From Anderseniella sp963700735 (GTDB lineage Bacteria > Pseudomonadota > Alphaproteobacteria > Rhizobiales > Aestuariivirgaceae): 64,000 bases of DNA. The notes below the pieces were generated by a model. It had not been told where the DNA came from, ran no database searches, and saw nothing but the letters and a program-made list of their open reading frames with translations. The stretch covers positions 124,001-188,000 of the forward strand of contig CAVOYR010000003.1 of the NCBI GenBank assembly GCA_963700735.1. The letters run 5' to 3'. The position numbers and the translations under genes were made by a program. Shown piece after piece: positions 1-10,028 of this stretch; within the stretch, counting starts at the first letter, position 1; each line of letters begins with the position of its first letter.

Positions 1-798
1 CGACAGCGGCGTCTGCTGTGCAAGGGTCAACTGAGCGTCGCCGGTGCCGGGTGGCATGTCGACAACCAGCACGTCAAGATCGGCCCAGGCCACTTCGCGC
101 AGCATCTGCTGCAAGGCCGACATGACCATCGGGCCACGCCAGATCATCGGCGTGTCCTCCTCCACGAGGAAACCCATCGACATTGCCTGCAGGCCGAATC
201 CGTCCAGCGGTTTCAGGGTGCGGGCACCGGGCGAGACAGGCTCGGGCCGGCCGGTGATTCCCAGCAGCCGGGGGACAGAGGGACCATAGATATCGGCGTC
301 GAGGATGCCGACCTTGAGGCCGTTGGCCTGCAGGCCGAGCGCCAGGTTGACCGCCGTGGTGGACTTGCCCACGCCACCCTTGCCGGAAGCCACGGCCACG
401 ATGTGCTTGACACCGGGTACGCCGGCCATGGTCTGGGCGGCCTGCGCCTTGGGGCCGGGCGCACGACCTGCCATGGGCGGCGGCGGGGCCATGGTGGCAC
501 CGGCAGGCGGTGGTGTTCGTCCCGGTGCGGCAGCGGCAGGCCGCGAGCCGGGCTTCACCTCGGCGGTCAGCGCGGCCATCACCTTCTGGACCCCGTCCAC
601 CTTGGACACGGCCTTTTCGGCTGCCTGGCGCAGTGGCTCCAGCTCGCGGGCGCGGGATGCATCAACGGCGATGGCGAACATCACGTTGTCACCGGAAATC
701 ACCACGTCCGACACCAGGCCGAGCGATATGAGATCGCCCTCAAGGTCCGGGCCTTTCACTTTTGCCAGTGCTTCCAGCACCTTAGCCTTTTCTACCAT
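1..798 (-). CDS. mrp: Mrp/ApbC-family P-loop ATPase, iron-sulfur carrier (3' end cut by window edge)
   Basis: The 266 visible residues form the first two thirds of an Mrp/ApbC protein, which binds and transfers Fe-S clusters in the cytosol. Residues 1-78 are a MIP18/DUF59-like domain, residues 82-122 a Pro/Ala-rich linker, and residues 138-147 the deviant Walker A SGKGGVGKST. It is followed by DADIYGPS and by the Walker B-like VVDMPPGTGD. This domain order is the standard bacterial form. The ATG at 798 lies just downstream of the terminator of iclR, so the gene has its own transcription unit. The stop lies outside the window. Confidence 0.92.
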   Translation of the reverse strand, partial: MVEKAKVLEALAKVKGPDLEGDLISLGLVSDVVISGDNVMFAIAVDASRARELEPLRQAAEKAVSKVDGVQKVMAALTAEVKPGSRPAAAAPGRTPPPAGATMAPPPPMAGRAPGPKAQAAQTMAGVPGVKHIVAVASGKGGVGKSTTAVNLALGLQANGLKVGILDADIYGPSVPRLLGITGRPEPVSPGARTLKPLDGFGLQAMSMGFLVEEDTPMIWRGPMVMSALQQMLREVAWADLDVLVVDMPPGTGDAQLTLAQQTPLS

Positions 799-810
799 CA
801 CGCTCTCCAC

Positions 811-846
811 AAAAAATGTCCGGCAGCCTGACCGGAGGCTGCCGGA
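811..846 (-). terminator. Rho-independent terminator downstream of the iclR-type gene
   Basis: A perfect 11-bp stem (819-829 with 836-846, arm TCCGGCAGCCT) with a 6-nt loop is followed on the minus strand, after two bases, by six T residues (complement of 811-816). It lies between the IclR gene (stop at 899) and the mrp start at 798, so it should separate the two transcripts. Confidence 0.85.
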
Positions 847-898
847 TCGATGTTCTCCTGCCAAACGGCGCGGCGTGCAACCCCTTGACCTATGAAAG

Positions 899-1753
899 TC
901 AGCGGCGGCGCGGCACGCCACCCAGTTCGACGGTGATGTCGCTGGCAATGCGGTTGACCAGGTCGCCCAGCACCTGGATGCGCTGGTCGGTCACCCGGGC
1001 GGACGGACCGGACACGGAAATTGCGCCCAGCGGTTCGCCATGCTCGTCGAAGATGGTGGAGGCGACACAGCGCAGGCCGATGGCATTTTCCTCGTCATCG
1101 ATGGCGTAACCGCGTTGCGCGCACAGGTCGAGGTCCTTGAACAGGTCGTCGATCGTGGTGTGGGTGTGGGTGGTTTCGCGGGTCAGTTCGCGTCCCTGCA
1201 GCATCTTGCGGGCAGCTTCGCCCGGCAGGCTGGACAGGATGGCCTTGCCGACACCCGAACAGTGGGTGCGGGCACGCCCGCCCGGACCGGCGATGGCGCG
1301 CATCATCTTGTGGCACTCGACCTGCGCCAGGTACACGACCTCGCCCCGGTCTGCGATACCAAGATTGACCGTTTCGCCGGACTGTTCCATCAGGCGGCGC
1401 ATGTAGGGCCGGGCGATGGTCACAAGGTCGCGCGAGCGTACGAACGCCGAGCCGACGCGGAATGCCTGAACCCCGATCAGCCAGACCGAGCGTTCGTTGT
1501 CGAATCGCACGTAGCGCTCGTTCTGCAATGTGGTCAGCAGACGGTGCGCGGTGGAGTTGGGCAGTCCCACTTCCTGCGCCACTTCAGACAGCGACAGGCC
1601 CGAGCCGTGATAGGACAGCGCGTTGAGCAGCTTCAACGCCCGGCTGAGCGATTGAACCTGCCCGGACGCGCGCAGCACGTCCTTGCTCGGCACCCGCAGT
1701 TCTTCGCGGCGCGCGGCATCCTTTTCCTTGTCCAATATCTCATTATCCAGCAT
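899..1753 (-). CDS. IclR-family transcriptional regulator
   Basis: A 284-residue protein with the two IclR parts. A winged helix-turn-helix at about residues 33-95 includes LSEVAQEVGLPNSTAHRLL. A C-terminal effector-binding domain follows, with G-I-A-D-R-G-E-V-V-Y and a terminal SVSGPSARVTD motif. Such regulators usually control small aromatic or organic-acid catabolism, but no catabolic operon adjoins it, so the ligand is unknown. The charged first 30 residues precede the usual domain start, and an internal start is possible. It ends at its own terminator. The 230 bp towards the DedA gene would hold both promoters. Confidence 0.9.
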   Translation of the reverse strand: MLDNEILDKEKDAARREELRVPSKDVLRASGQVQSLSRALKLLNALSYHGSGLSLSEVAQEVGLPNSTAHRLLTTLQNERYVRFDNERSVWLIGVQAFRVGSAFVRSRDLVTIARPYMRRLMEQSGETVNLGIADRGEVVYLAQVECHKMMRAIAGPGGRARTHCSGVGKAILSSLPGEAARKMLQGRELTRETTHTHTTIDDLFKDLDLCAQRGYAIDDEENAIGLRCVASTIFDEHGEPLGAISVSGPSARVTDQRIQVLGDLVNRIASDITVELGGVPRRR

Positions 1754-1986
1754 AGAGGTTCTCGCTCATTCTCGTGCGTCACCGGTTTCTGGAAGCATGT
1801 CGCGCACCCTTCTTTCGTGGGTGCCAAGGACCAACAACCCGGCCGTCATGTTTTTTATGTTGTCGTCGTGCATACAGCTTGTTCGCCACGATGTGGAATT
1901 AAGCTTCGTTAACTTGTCCACACAGCGACCATGCGTCTCACGATGCGGCACAGACTGTCATACCTGAACCGGAAATTCAAATACCC

Positions 1987-2550
1987 ATGTTTGACACCCT
2001 CGTGAACAATGCCTACTGGCTTGTCTTCGCCGGCACTGTGGGCGAAGGCGAAACTGCCCTGCTGCTTGGGTCGCTGGCAGCAAGCCAGGGCTACGTCAGC
2101 CTGTTGTGGGTCATCATTGCAGGTTTTGCGGGCGCGACGACGGGCGACCAGATCAGTTACCAGGTGCTGCTGCGCATCGGGCCACGCCTGATCAAGCGCA
2201 ATCCGGCGCTGGCCGAACGCACGCAGAAGGCCCGTGGCATGCTGGCAGGCCATCCGGTCAAGTTCATCATCTTCTCGCGCTACCTGTGGGGCTTGCGCAC
2301 AGCCTCGATGCTGGCACTGGCCACGGCGGACGTGCCCAGCCGGGTGTTCATACCGGCGAACCTGCTGGCCTGCGCCCTTTGGGCAGTCATATACGGCACA
2401 CTTGGCTATGTGTTCTCAAGCTGGGTGACGGACATCGTGGCTGCCCTGCACAAGGCCGGAGGCGTGATGCCTGCCATTCTGGGCGGGGTCGTCATCCTGG
2501 CTGCGGTAGTCATTCTGGCCCGCTACCTGATGCGGCGGTTCATCGGCTGA
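1987..2550 (+). CDS. DedA-family (SNARE-associated/VTT) inner-membrane protein
   Basis: A 187-residue protein with about four or five hydrophobic segments and the DedA landmarks: an acidic G-E-G-E near residue 20, a central G-A-x-x-G-D-Q-I-S-Y, then F-S-R-Y-L-W-G-L-R-T and a closing membrane segment. DedA proteins are implicated in lipid-carrier flipping and membrane homeostasis. The exact role of this one cannot be told. It stands alone and is convergent with the lipoprotein hydrolase gene, 12 bp apart. Confidence 0.85.
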   Translation: MFDTLVNNAYWLVFAGTVGEGETALLLGSLAASQGYVSLLWVIIAGFAGATTGDQISYQVLLRIGPRLIKRNPALAERTQKARGMLAGHPVKFIIFSRYLWGLRTASMLALATADVPSRVFIPANLLACALWAVIYGTLGYVFSSWVTDIVAALHKAGGVMPAILGGVVILAAVVILARYLMRRFIG

Positions 2551-2562
2551 GCATTTGAGGGA

Positions 2563-3531
2563 TCAGCGGGGCGGCGCCGATACCGGCATCGCTTCGGGTG
2601 CGCTGTTGATCCAGGCCATGATGTCTCGATACACCTTCAGCCGCTGATTGTCGTGCAGCAGCATGTGATAGCCCTCCGGGTAAATGCGCACCTCACTGGG
2701 CTGTGGCAACGTGGCGATCACCTTGCGGGTCGGCGCATCCGGTACGACCTGGTCCTTCTCGCCATACAGGTACAGCACCGGCAGCTTGAGCCGTGGAGCC
2801 GCAGCGGCCGCCTCGTCCATCAGGCTCACCAGCCCGTACAGCGTATCGAAGCGTGACTGCTTGATGTTGTAGCTGTCACGAGAATAGGCACGCAGCCACT
2901 CGATGTTGTCGCTCGGCCAGATCTTCAATTGTGATCCCGTGGCACTGCTGTCAGGCACCGTGTGGGCAGTGATCCAAAGGGCCGACTTGAGGATCGGGTT
3001 CATCGACTGCCACCCCCAGATGGCCGGTGCCACCAGGAGCAGCCCGTTGGTATCAAGGCCATGATTGGCGGCAGCGTGCATGGTGACAGCCCCGCCCATG
3101 GACGTGCCTATCACATAGACTGGAAGTCCGGGGTTGGCCGCCTTCACCCCGGCGACAAAGTCGACAAGGTCGCGCGCCATCACGTCGCCACCGGCCCAAC
3201 GGCCGCGCCTTGACGGTGCGGTGCGGCCGAAGCCGCGCTGGTCGTATGCGATGACGCTCACGCCATGCTCTGCGAACCAGGGTCCGGGCAGCCTGAAGGT
3301 TTCGGCGTATTCATTGAAGCCGTGCACGGCGACGAACACTGCTGTGGGCTGGCGCGCCGGCCAGCGTGACACGGCCAGCCGCTCACCATCGCGTGCCGTG
3401 AAATGATTATCGCGCAACTCGGCAATGCCGTTGGCGGGACCTGTTTCAAGCAGTTGCGGCGAGGCACATCCAGCCAGCACAAGCAGCATGACCAGCATCA
3501 TCTGTCCCAGTGCTGCCGGCAACCGTGTCAT
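2563..3531 (-). CDS. alpha/beta-hydrolase lipoprotein (monoacylglycerol-lipase/lysophospholipase type)
   Basis: The start at 3531 gives a 322-residue protein opening with a lipoprotein signal peptide whose lipobox LAGC puts the acylated Cys at residue 22. An upstream start at 3567 would add 12 polar residues before it. The serine-hydrolase fold is clear: H-G-F-N-E near residue 70, nucleophile motif GTSMGG with Ser144, a late Asp in YGEKDQVVPD and His in EGYHMLLHD. It resembles Hydrolase_4 (monoglyceride lipase) members. The longer form would overlap the upstream UDG-like gene by 4 bp, so the pair is probably co-transcribed with GST. Confidence 0.85.
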   Translation of the reverse strand: MTRLPAALGQMMLVMLLVLAGCASPQLLETGPANGIAELRDNHFTARDGERLAVSRWPARQPTAVFVAVHGFNEYAETFRLPGPWFAEHGVSVIAYDQRGFGRTAPSRRGRWAGGDVMARDLVDFVAGVKAANPGLPVYVIGTSMGGAVTMHAAANHGLDTNGLLLVAPAIWGWQSMNPILKSALWITAHTVPDSSATGSQLKIWPSDNIEWLRAYSRDSYNIKQSRFDTLYGLVSLMDEAAAAAPRLKLPVLYLYGEKDQVVPDAPTRKVIATLPQPSEVRIYPEGYHMLLHDNQRLKVYRDIMAWINSAPEAMPVSAPPR

Positions 3532-3563
3532 GCCTGTTCCTTGTGACTTGCCCACCCGCCCGA

Positions 3564-4187
3564 TCAAGACACGAGCGCCTTAACATCGCGTTGCAGCACC
3601 GGTACCAGTTCGCGCTCGAACCACGGGTTCTTCTTCAACCAGCCGGTATTTCGCCACGACGGATGTGGCATGGGCATGACCCTGACCGGAGACAGCGCAT
3701 GATAGTCGCGCCAGTGGAGCACGGTTTCGGTGAGGGTTGGCCTCTGCAACCCGGCCAGATGCCAGGCTTGCGCATACATGCCGATGGCCAGTACGCATTC
3801 AAGCTGCGGCATTGCCTGCATCATCTGGTCGCGCCAGGCCGGGGCACACTCGCGCCGTGGCGGCATGTCACCGCCCTTGGCATCGAGGCCCGGAAAGCAG
3901 AACCCCATCGGCAGGATGGCAACCCTCGCCGGATCGTAGAACACCTCGGCATCAATACCCATCCAGGCACGCAACCGGTCACCGGACGGGTCCGTGAACG
4001 GCTGGCCCGAGGCGTGGACACGGGTGCCCGGTGCCTGCCCGGCAATCAGGATACGGGCGCTGGACGAAACCTGAAAAACCGGCCGCGGCTGATGTGGCAG
4101 GGCGGGCCTGCCCGGTGCCGGGTCATCACGGCAGATACTGCAGGCGCGGGCGCGCGCGCACAGCCGTTGAAGGTCTGACGGTGTCAT
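3564..4187 (-). CDS. Uracil-DNA glycosylase superfamily protein
   Basis: A 207-residue protein of the UDG-like fold. GQAPGTRVHASGQPFTDPSG matches the catalytic water-activating motif of family 4/5-like UDGs, and the C-terminal MPHPSWRNTGW matches the DNA-minor-groove loop. Cysteines at about 16 and 19 near the N-terminus are present, but I cannot confirm a full Fe-S cluster set. Stop-start overlaps of 4 bp with the GST gene upstream and the hydrolase downstream point to a three-gene operon. Uracil-excision activity is inferred from family only. Confidence 0.8.
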   Translation of the reverse strand: MTPSDLQRLCARARACSICRDDPAPGRPALPHQPRPVFQVSSSARILIAGQAPGTRVHASGQPFTDPSGDRLRAWMGIDAEVFYDPARVAILPMGFCFPGLDAKGGDMPPRRECAPAWRDQMMQAMPQLECVLAIGMYAQAWHLAGLQRPTLTETVLHWRDYHALSPVRVMPMPHPSWRNTGWLKKNPWFERELVPVLQRDVKALVS

Positions 4188-4795
4188 GCACCTGCACTGG
4201 GGCGGGCGGACACCCGCTCATGCCAGGCCTTCAATGCGGTATGCGTGTCCTTCATCTGCACCCGGGCCACCTTCATGAAGTCGATGGCACACAGGGCATC
4301 TATGTCGGCCACCGAAAAGCTGTCACCGGCAATGAAATCGCGTCCGGCCAGTTCCTCGTTCAGGTGGTCGAGCATGAACTCGATCTTCGGCACGTTGACG
4401 GCGCTCCACTCAGGGATCTGCGGCACCTCAAGGTGCGCCATCCTCGGGTGTGAATGGCGAAATGCGTGGGCGATGGGGTGCATGAGGTACAGCTCGATGC
4501 GCCGCTGCCACATCTCCACGATGCCCTGTTCCTCGGGCGTGGTGCCGAACAGGCGCGGCTCCGGTTGCAGGGCCTCGAAGTACCGGCAGATCGCCATGCC
4601 TTCGCTGATGCAGCGCCCGTCATCCAGTTCCAGCACCGGAATGCGCTGGAACGGATTGCGCTTCAGCATGTCAGCAGACTTGTGCTCTTCGGTCATGATG
4701 TCGATGTGGCGGCGCTCGACCTCGATCCCCTTCTCGGCCAGGAAAATGCGCACGCGGCGCGGGTTCGGTGCACGATTGTCTTCGATCAGGATCAT
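4184..4795 (-). CDS. Glutathione S-transferase family protein
   Basis: The protein from the ATG at 4795 is 203 residues and begins with the thioredoxin-fold strand MILIEDNRAPNPRRVRIFL. RIPVLELDDG supplies the cis-Pro and SEGMAICRYFE the glutathione-contacting Ser/Glu. The helical C-terminal domain contains the N-capping region DSFSVADIDALC. A longer open frame upstream has no family match, so 4795 is preferred; an AGGGAGG lies about 13 nt before it. The usual catalytic Ser/Cys/Tyr near residue 10 is not obvious. Substrate unknown. Confidence 0.88.
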   Translation of the reverse strand: MILIEDNRAPNPRRVRIFLAEKGIEVERRHIDIMTEEHKSADMLKRNPFQRIPVLELDDGRCISEGMAICRYFEALQPEPRLFGTTPEEQGIVEMWQRRIELYLMHPIAHAFRHSHPRMAHLEVPQIPEWSAVNVPKIEFMLDHLNEELAGRDFIAGDSFSVADIDALCAIDFMKVARVQMKDTHTALKAWHERVSARPSAGA

Positions 4796-4898
4796 CGGGC
4801 TCAGCGGGCCTCCCTGGAGCGGATGGTTAAGGACACGAGTTGATCTTTGCGAAAATGCGGCTGCACACGCAAGGCTGGTCTTAAACATTTGCCGCCAC

Positions 4899-4910
4899 TG
4901 TTGGCCAACA
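4899..4910. promoter_or_regulatory. 12-bp perfect palindrome in the divergent GST / sensor-kinase promoter region
   Basis: TGTTGGCCAACA is its own reverse complement and lies between the GST start (4795, minus) and the kinase start (4980, plus), where a regulator could act on both. No known operator matches. Confidence 0.3.
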
Positions 4911-4979
4911 TGCTGTGAGCCCCGAGGGATGGGGTACAGCGCGGGAACAACGCCTGATCGCGGGAAGAGGCAAAGGGGC

Positions 4980-6476
<1,497 letters not shown>

Positions 6477-6495
6477 CGCGGTTTCCCGAAGCAGC

Positions 6496-7473
6496 TCAGT
6501 TCAGCGTGCTGCCGCCAGCCGCGGCACCGTCCGCTGTCTTCATCATGACCATTGACTGGATTACGCCGGCAGCCAGCGCGCCTGCCGTACCATCGCCCTC
6601 CGGATAGCCCCCGCCCAGGATAACAGGAGCAGCCAGCGCGGTGGCAAGCCGGGCAAAGTCGCGGTGACCGTCGTTGGCTGCAACCACGCAGTGGGCCGAT
6701 GCTCCGGGTTTGAGCCGCTCCAGCAGCAATGCCGCACACACCGCCCCTGCCCCGTCGAGCACCACCGGCACCTGTTGCAACCGCGCAGCCATGATGGCCC
6801 CTGCCAGGGCAGCAGTCTCGCGGCCGCCCATGCGGCGCAGGATTTCCAGCGGTGCCTTCAGGTGGCCCTCGTGGTGCGAGACAACCTGTCCTGCCAGCGC
6901 TGCAAGGTCATCGTTATGCATTGCTTCGCCGGGCCCGAGCAAGGCTGCCGCCATCGCTGCCACGGCCCCGGCATGTCCGGCGGCAATGGCCCCGACGATG
7001 AGCAGGTCTGCGCCGCCAGCGGTGGCCTCCATGCCATAGGCCATGGTCGCGGCGCAGTCTGCCTCTTGCATGGCTGCTTCGGTGAGGATGCTGGCGACCG
7101 GCAACTCCGGTGCCATTTCAAACACCCGCAATCCCAGGCCGTACCTGTCGCACACGTGGCACACAGGTGCCGTTCGGGCTTGCGCCTGCTCGACCAGTTG
7201 CATGACGCGGTGCAGGCTGTCGTTGCTGCGGGCAACCACCGCTTCGTCATGGGCCGATGCAAACAATGCCACCACCGGCCGGCGCAGAACGGCTGTCTTT
7301 CCGCCTTGCCAAGCGGCCAGCCACGCGGTCAGCCAGTTTCCCATGCCACCGGGTGGGCAAACCTGAACGCCTTCGCCTGCATCGATTGCATTCTCAGCGG
7401 CAGGCAGTGGCGGAAAATCCGTCAGCAATGCGAGGATGTCGTTGAACGGCAATGTATCGGCAGGGCTTGTCAT
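6496..7473 (-). CDS. cobT: CobT-like nicotinate-nucleotide:dimethylbenzimidazole phosphoribosyltransferase (divergent)
   Basis: A 325-residue protein aligned by eye to CobT, which makes alpha-ribazole phosphate for the lower ligand of cobalamin. Landmarks are PPGGMGNW near the start, GGRETAALAGAIMAARLQQ and VVLDG, and a late YPEGDGTAGAL resembling the catalytic-Glu GEGTGA motif. The usual GEMGIGNTT motif is replaced by GAIAAGHAG, so the active site is not canonical and activity is uncertain. No other cobalamin genes adjoin. The start at 7473 follows the family N-terminus; 23 more residues are possible upstream. Convergent with the kinase gene, 19 bp apart. Confidence 0.75.
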   Translation of the reverse strand: MTSPADTLPFNDILALLTDFPPLPAAENAIDAGEGVQVCPPGGMGNWLTAWLAAWQGGKTAVLRRPVVALFASAHDEAVVARSNDSLHRVMQLVEQAQARTAPVCHVCDRYGLGLRVFEMAPELPVASILTEAAMQEADCAATMAYGMEATAGGADLLIVGAIAAGHAGAVAAMAAALLGPGEAMHNDDLAALAGQVVSHHEGHLKAPLEILRRMGGRETAALAGAIMAARLQQVPVVLDGAGAVCAALLLERLKPGASAHCVVAANDGHRDFARLATALAAPVILGGGYPEGDGTAGALAAGVIQSMVMMKTADGAAAGGSTLN

Positions 7474-7573
7474 GGCTTTGTCCCCGGAGTTCTGAAAGGC
7501 CCGAGCGGGTATACAGCACGGGCTTGCGGGTGCAACCGGCAAGCGGCCATCAAGGTCTGCTTAACCACGTTCA

Positions 7574-7603
7574 TTGACCTTACGTTTGCTCAATCGGGCT
7601 AAG
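7574..7603 (+). promoter_or_regulatory. Possible sigma-70-type promoter for the 162-residue membrane protein
   Basis: TTGACC at 7574-7579 is followed 18 bp later by GCTAAG, about 40 bp before the start codon at 7641. This is pattern recognition only. Confidence 0.3.
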
Positions 7604-7640
7604 GTCTCGGCTTGATCGAGACTAAAAGGGATTTTCTGGC

Positions 7641-8129
7641 ATGCATGCCTGGATTGGTTTTTTCTTCAGTTGCGTAATGATCGTTCTCGCTGCGGCAGGC
7701 AAGTCCGGCTACAACTGGATACCCGGCGGCATTGGCGGCACGCCCAACACCGAATTCATGTTCTATATCGGCTGCGTCGGCTTTGCCGGTGCGCTGGCCA
7801 TGCTGGCGCCGTCACACTCCAGCGCCCGTCTTGCCTCGATCTGGTCGGCCACCGCACTGGCGGCGGTTGTGGGTGCCCTCCACCTCAATGCGCTCACCGG
7901 CCACCTCGGCAAGGATCGCGAAGCTTCAACCGGCCTGCCGGTGCAGGTGGCGGAAGAACCAAAACCCGGTGCGGCAGAAATTCCAGTAAACTTCGAACTC
8001 AAGCGCACCATCGCCGACAAGGACTTCACCCCGTTCGCCGACTTCGACTACCGCGTGCGCCAGCTTGAGCGCGATGCCCCTCCGCAGGACCCGCGAAGCG
8101 AAGCGTTCAGGGAAAACCTGCCGAACTAG
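7641..8129 (+). CDS. Hypothetical small membrane protein
   Basis: A 162-residue protein I do not recognise. There are three hydrophobic segments in the first 90 residues (about 3-20, 38-57 and 65-83), then a soluble, charged C-terminal part with a Pro/Glu-rich start and a D-rich segment (DKDFTPFADFDYRVRQLERD). The topology suggests a membrane anchor with a cytosolic or periplasmic tail. It is monocistronic as far as can be seen, 130 bp before the DUF1289 gene. Codon use looks like that of its neighbours, so it is probably a real gene. Confidence 0.6.
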   Translation: MHAWIGFFFSCVMIVLAAAGKSGYNWIPGGIGGTPNTEFMFYIGCVGFAGALAMLAPSHSSARLASIWSATALAAVVGALHLNALTGHLGKDREASTGLPVQVAEEPKPGAAEIPVNFELKRTIADKDFTPFADFDYRVRQLERDAPPQDPRSEAFRENLPN

Positions 8130-8262
8130 CAGTTTCTGTCCGGCAGTATGGCTGCGCGGCGACGGCCCATTGGACAGCCCCGCCACGGCGTGCTAGCGAG
8201 AAGCATCATTCATCGTCATTGCCGTTTTTGCGCTCCGGCTGCGCCAGGTTTGCCAGTTCGCC

Positions 8263-8502
8263 ATGACCGACATACCTTCACCGGCGATCAAGTCGCCCTG
8301 CATCAAGCTCTGCGTTATCGAGCCTGAGTCCGGCTATTGCATCGGCTGCGGCAGGACCCGTGACGAGATTGGCGGATGGATCGCCATGCCGCCGCAGTTG
8401 CGTGACACCATCATGCTGCAACTGCCTGACAGACTCACCAACCTTACCCGCAACAAGGCCCGCAAGGGCGGACGCCGGGCGCGGATCGACCGCGCGTCCT
8501 GA
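8263..8502 (+). CDS. DUF1289 small cysteine protein
   Basis: A 79-residue protein with the DUF1289 signature SPCIKLCVIEPESGYCIGCGRT-like spacing: Cys at about 13, 17, 26 and 29, then D-E-I-x-x-W. The family is widespread in proteobacteria, and the four cysteines suggest a metal or Fe-S site. It sits 21 bp before the phosphohexomutase gene and is likely co-transcribed with it. Confidence 0.85.
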   Translation: MTDIPSPAIKSPCIKLCVIEPESGYCIGCGRTRDEIGGWIAMPPQLRDTIMLQLPDRLTNLTRNKARKGGRRARIDRAS

Positions 8503-8523
8503 CGTACTGAAAGACCTCCAGAC

Positions 8524-10026
8524 ATGCTCGCCAAACCTCGTGCCGACCTCGTTCCCAACACGCCCGACTACGAGCGCATGCCGCTGGTCAAGGCGACCGG
8601 ATTTCGCGAGTACGACGCGCGCTGGCTGTTCGAGAAGGAAATCAACCTCTATGGCATCCAGGCGCTGGGGCTGGGGCTTGGCACCTACCTGCACCAGCGC
8701 GGGGTCCGGCCGCACATCGTGACGGGTCATGATTTTCGCGGCTACTCCAACTCCATCAAGCAGGCACTGACCACCGGGCTGATGGCGTCGGGCTGCACGG
8801 TGTACGACATCGGCCTGGCGCTGTCGCCGATGGCGTACTTCGCGCAGTTCGCGCTGGATGTGCCCGCCGTTGCCATGGTCACTGCCAGCCACAACGACAA
8901 TGGCTGGACAGGCGTCAAGATGGGTTGCGACCGCCCCCTCACCTTCGGGCCAGATGAAATGACGGCGCTGAAGGAGATCGTGCTCGGCGGCGCCTGGCAG
9001 GTCCGCGACGGCGGTGCACTGGTGCACGTGTCTGATCTCGAGGAGAAGTACGTCGCCGACCTCGTCAAGGGCGGACCGGTCAAGCGCAAGCTGAAGGTGG
9101 TTTGCGCGTGCGGCAACGGCACGGCAGGTGCCTTTGCGCCGAAGGTGCTTGAAGCCATGGGCGTCGAGGTGATGCCGCTGGACTGCGAGCTCGATCACTC
9201 GTTCCCGCGCTACAATCCGAACCCCGAAGACATGGAAATGCTGCATGCCATGCGCGATGCCGTGCTGGAATCCGGGGCAGACCTGGCGCTCGGCTTCGAC
9301 GGCGACGGCGACCGCTGCGGGGTGGTGGACAATGAGGGCAACGAGATCTTCGCCGACAAGGTGGGCGTCATGCTGGCCCGGTTCATGTCCGCCGAGCATC
9401 CCGGCGCGCAGTTTGTGGTGGATGTGAAATCCACTGGCCTGTACATGACCGACCCGGTGCTGAAGGCACAAGGTGCCCGCACCGACTACTGGAAGACCGG
9501 CCATTCCTACATGAAGCGGCGCACCAACGAGCTTGGTGCCATCGCCGGTTTCGAGAAGTCCGGCCACTACTTCCTGCGCGAGCCGTACGGGCTGGGTTAC
9601 GACGACGGGCTGGCATCGGCCATCGCCATCCTGCGCATGCTCGACCGGCAGCCGGACAAGTCGATGGCAGACCTTTACCGCGACCTGCCCAAGACCTGGG
9701 GTTCACCGACCATGAGCCCGCATTGCGCCGACGAAGCCAAGTACGGCATCGTCGACAAGGCCGTGCGGTACTTCCAGAAGATCGCCGCCGACGGCGGCAA
9801 GCTGGCGGGCCAGCCGATCCGCGAACTGGTCACGGTGAACGGCATCCGCATCGTCCTGCAGGACGGCACCTGGGGGCTGGTGCGCGCATCATCCAACAAG
9901 CCGGAACTGGTGGTGGTGTGTGAAAGCCCCACCTCGGAAGAGATGATGAAGGCGATGTTCAAGGCCATCGACATGCACCTGTCGGACTATCCGGAAGTGG
10001 GCGAGTACAACCAGAAGATCGCCTGA
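8524..10026 (+). CDS. Phosphomannomutase/phosphoglucomutase (AlgC/ManB family)
   Basis: A 500-residue enzyme that interconverts hexose 1- and 6-phosphates through a phosphoserine. TASHNDNGW carries the catalytic Ser122 and DGDGDR at 259-264 binds Mg2+. EKSGHYFLREPYGLGYDDG resembles the sugar-specificity loop, and the C-terminal RASSNKPELVVVCES is the phosphate-binding loop. It would supply mannose-1-P or glucose-1-P for cell-envelope sugars. It ends 2 bp before the ureohydrolase gene, suggesting cotranscription without an obvious functional link. Confidence 0.93.
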   Translation: MLAKPRADLVPNTPDYERMPLVKATGFREYDARWLFEKEINLYGIQALGLGLGTYLHQRGVRPHIVTGHDFRGYSNSIKQALTTGLMASGCTVYDIGLALSPMAYFAQFALDVPAVAMVTASHNDNGWTGVKMGCDRPLTFGPDEMTALKEIVLGGAWQVRDGGALVHVSDLEEKYVADLVKGGPVKRKLKVVCACGNGTAGAFAPKVLEAMGVEVMPLDCELDHSFPRYNPNPEDMEMLHAMRDAVLESGADLALGFDGDGDRCGVVDNEGNEIFADKVGVMLARFMSAEHPGAQFVVDVKSTGLYMTDPVLKAQGARTDYWKTGHSYMKRRTNELGAIAGFEKSGHYFLREPYGLGYDDGLASAIAILRMLDRQPDKSMADLYRDLPKTWGSPTMSPHCADEAKYGIVDKAVRYFQKIAADGGKLAGQPIRELVTVNGIRIVLQDGTWGLVRASSNKPELVVVCESPTSEEMMKAMFKAIDMHLSDYPEVGEYNQKIA

Positions 10027-10028
10027 AC

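Noticed and set aside
1899..1913. Possible CtrA site (TTAA, 6 nt, TTAAC) before the DedA gene
   Set aside because: Spacing is 6 rather than the usual 7 and no cell-cycle gene follows; too weak to call.
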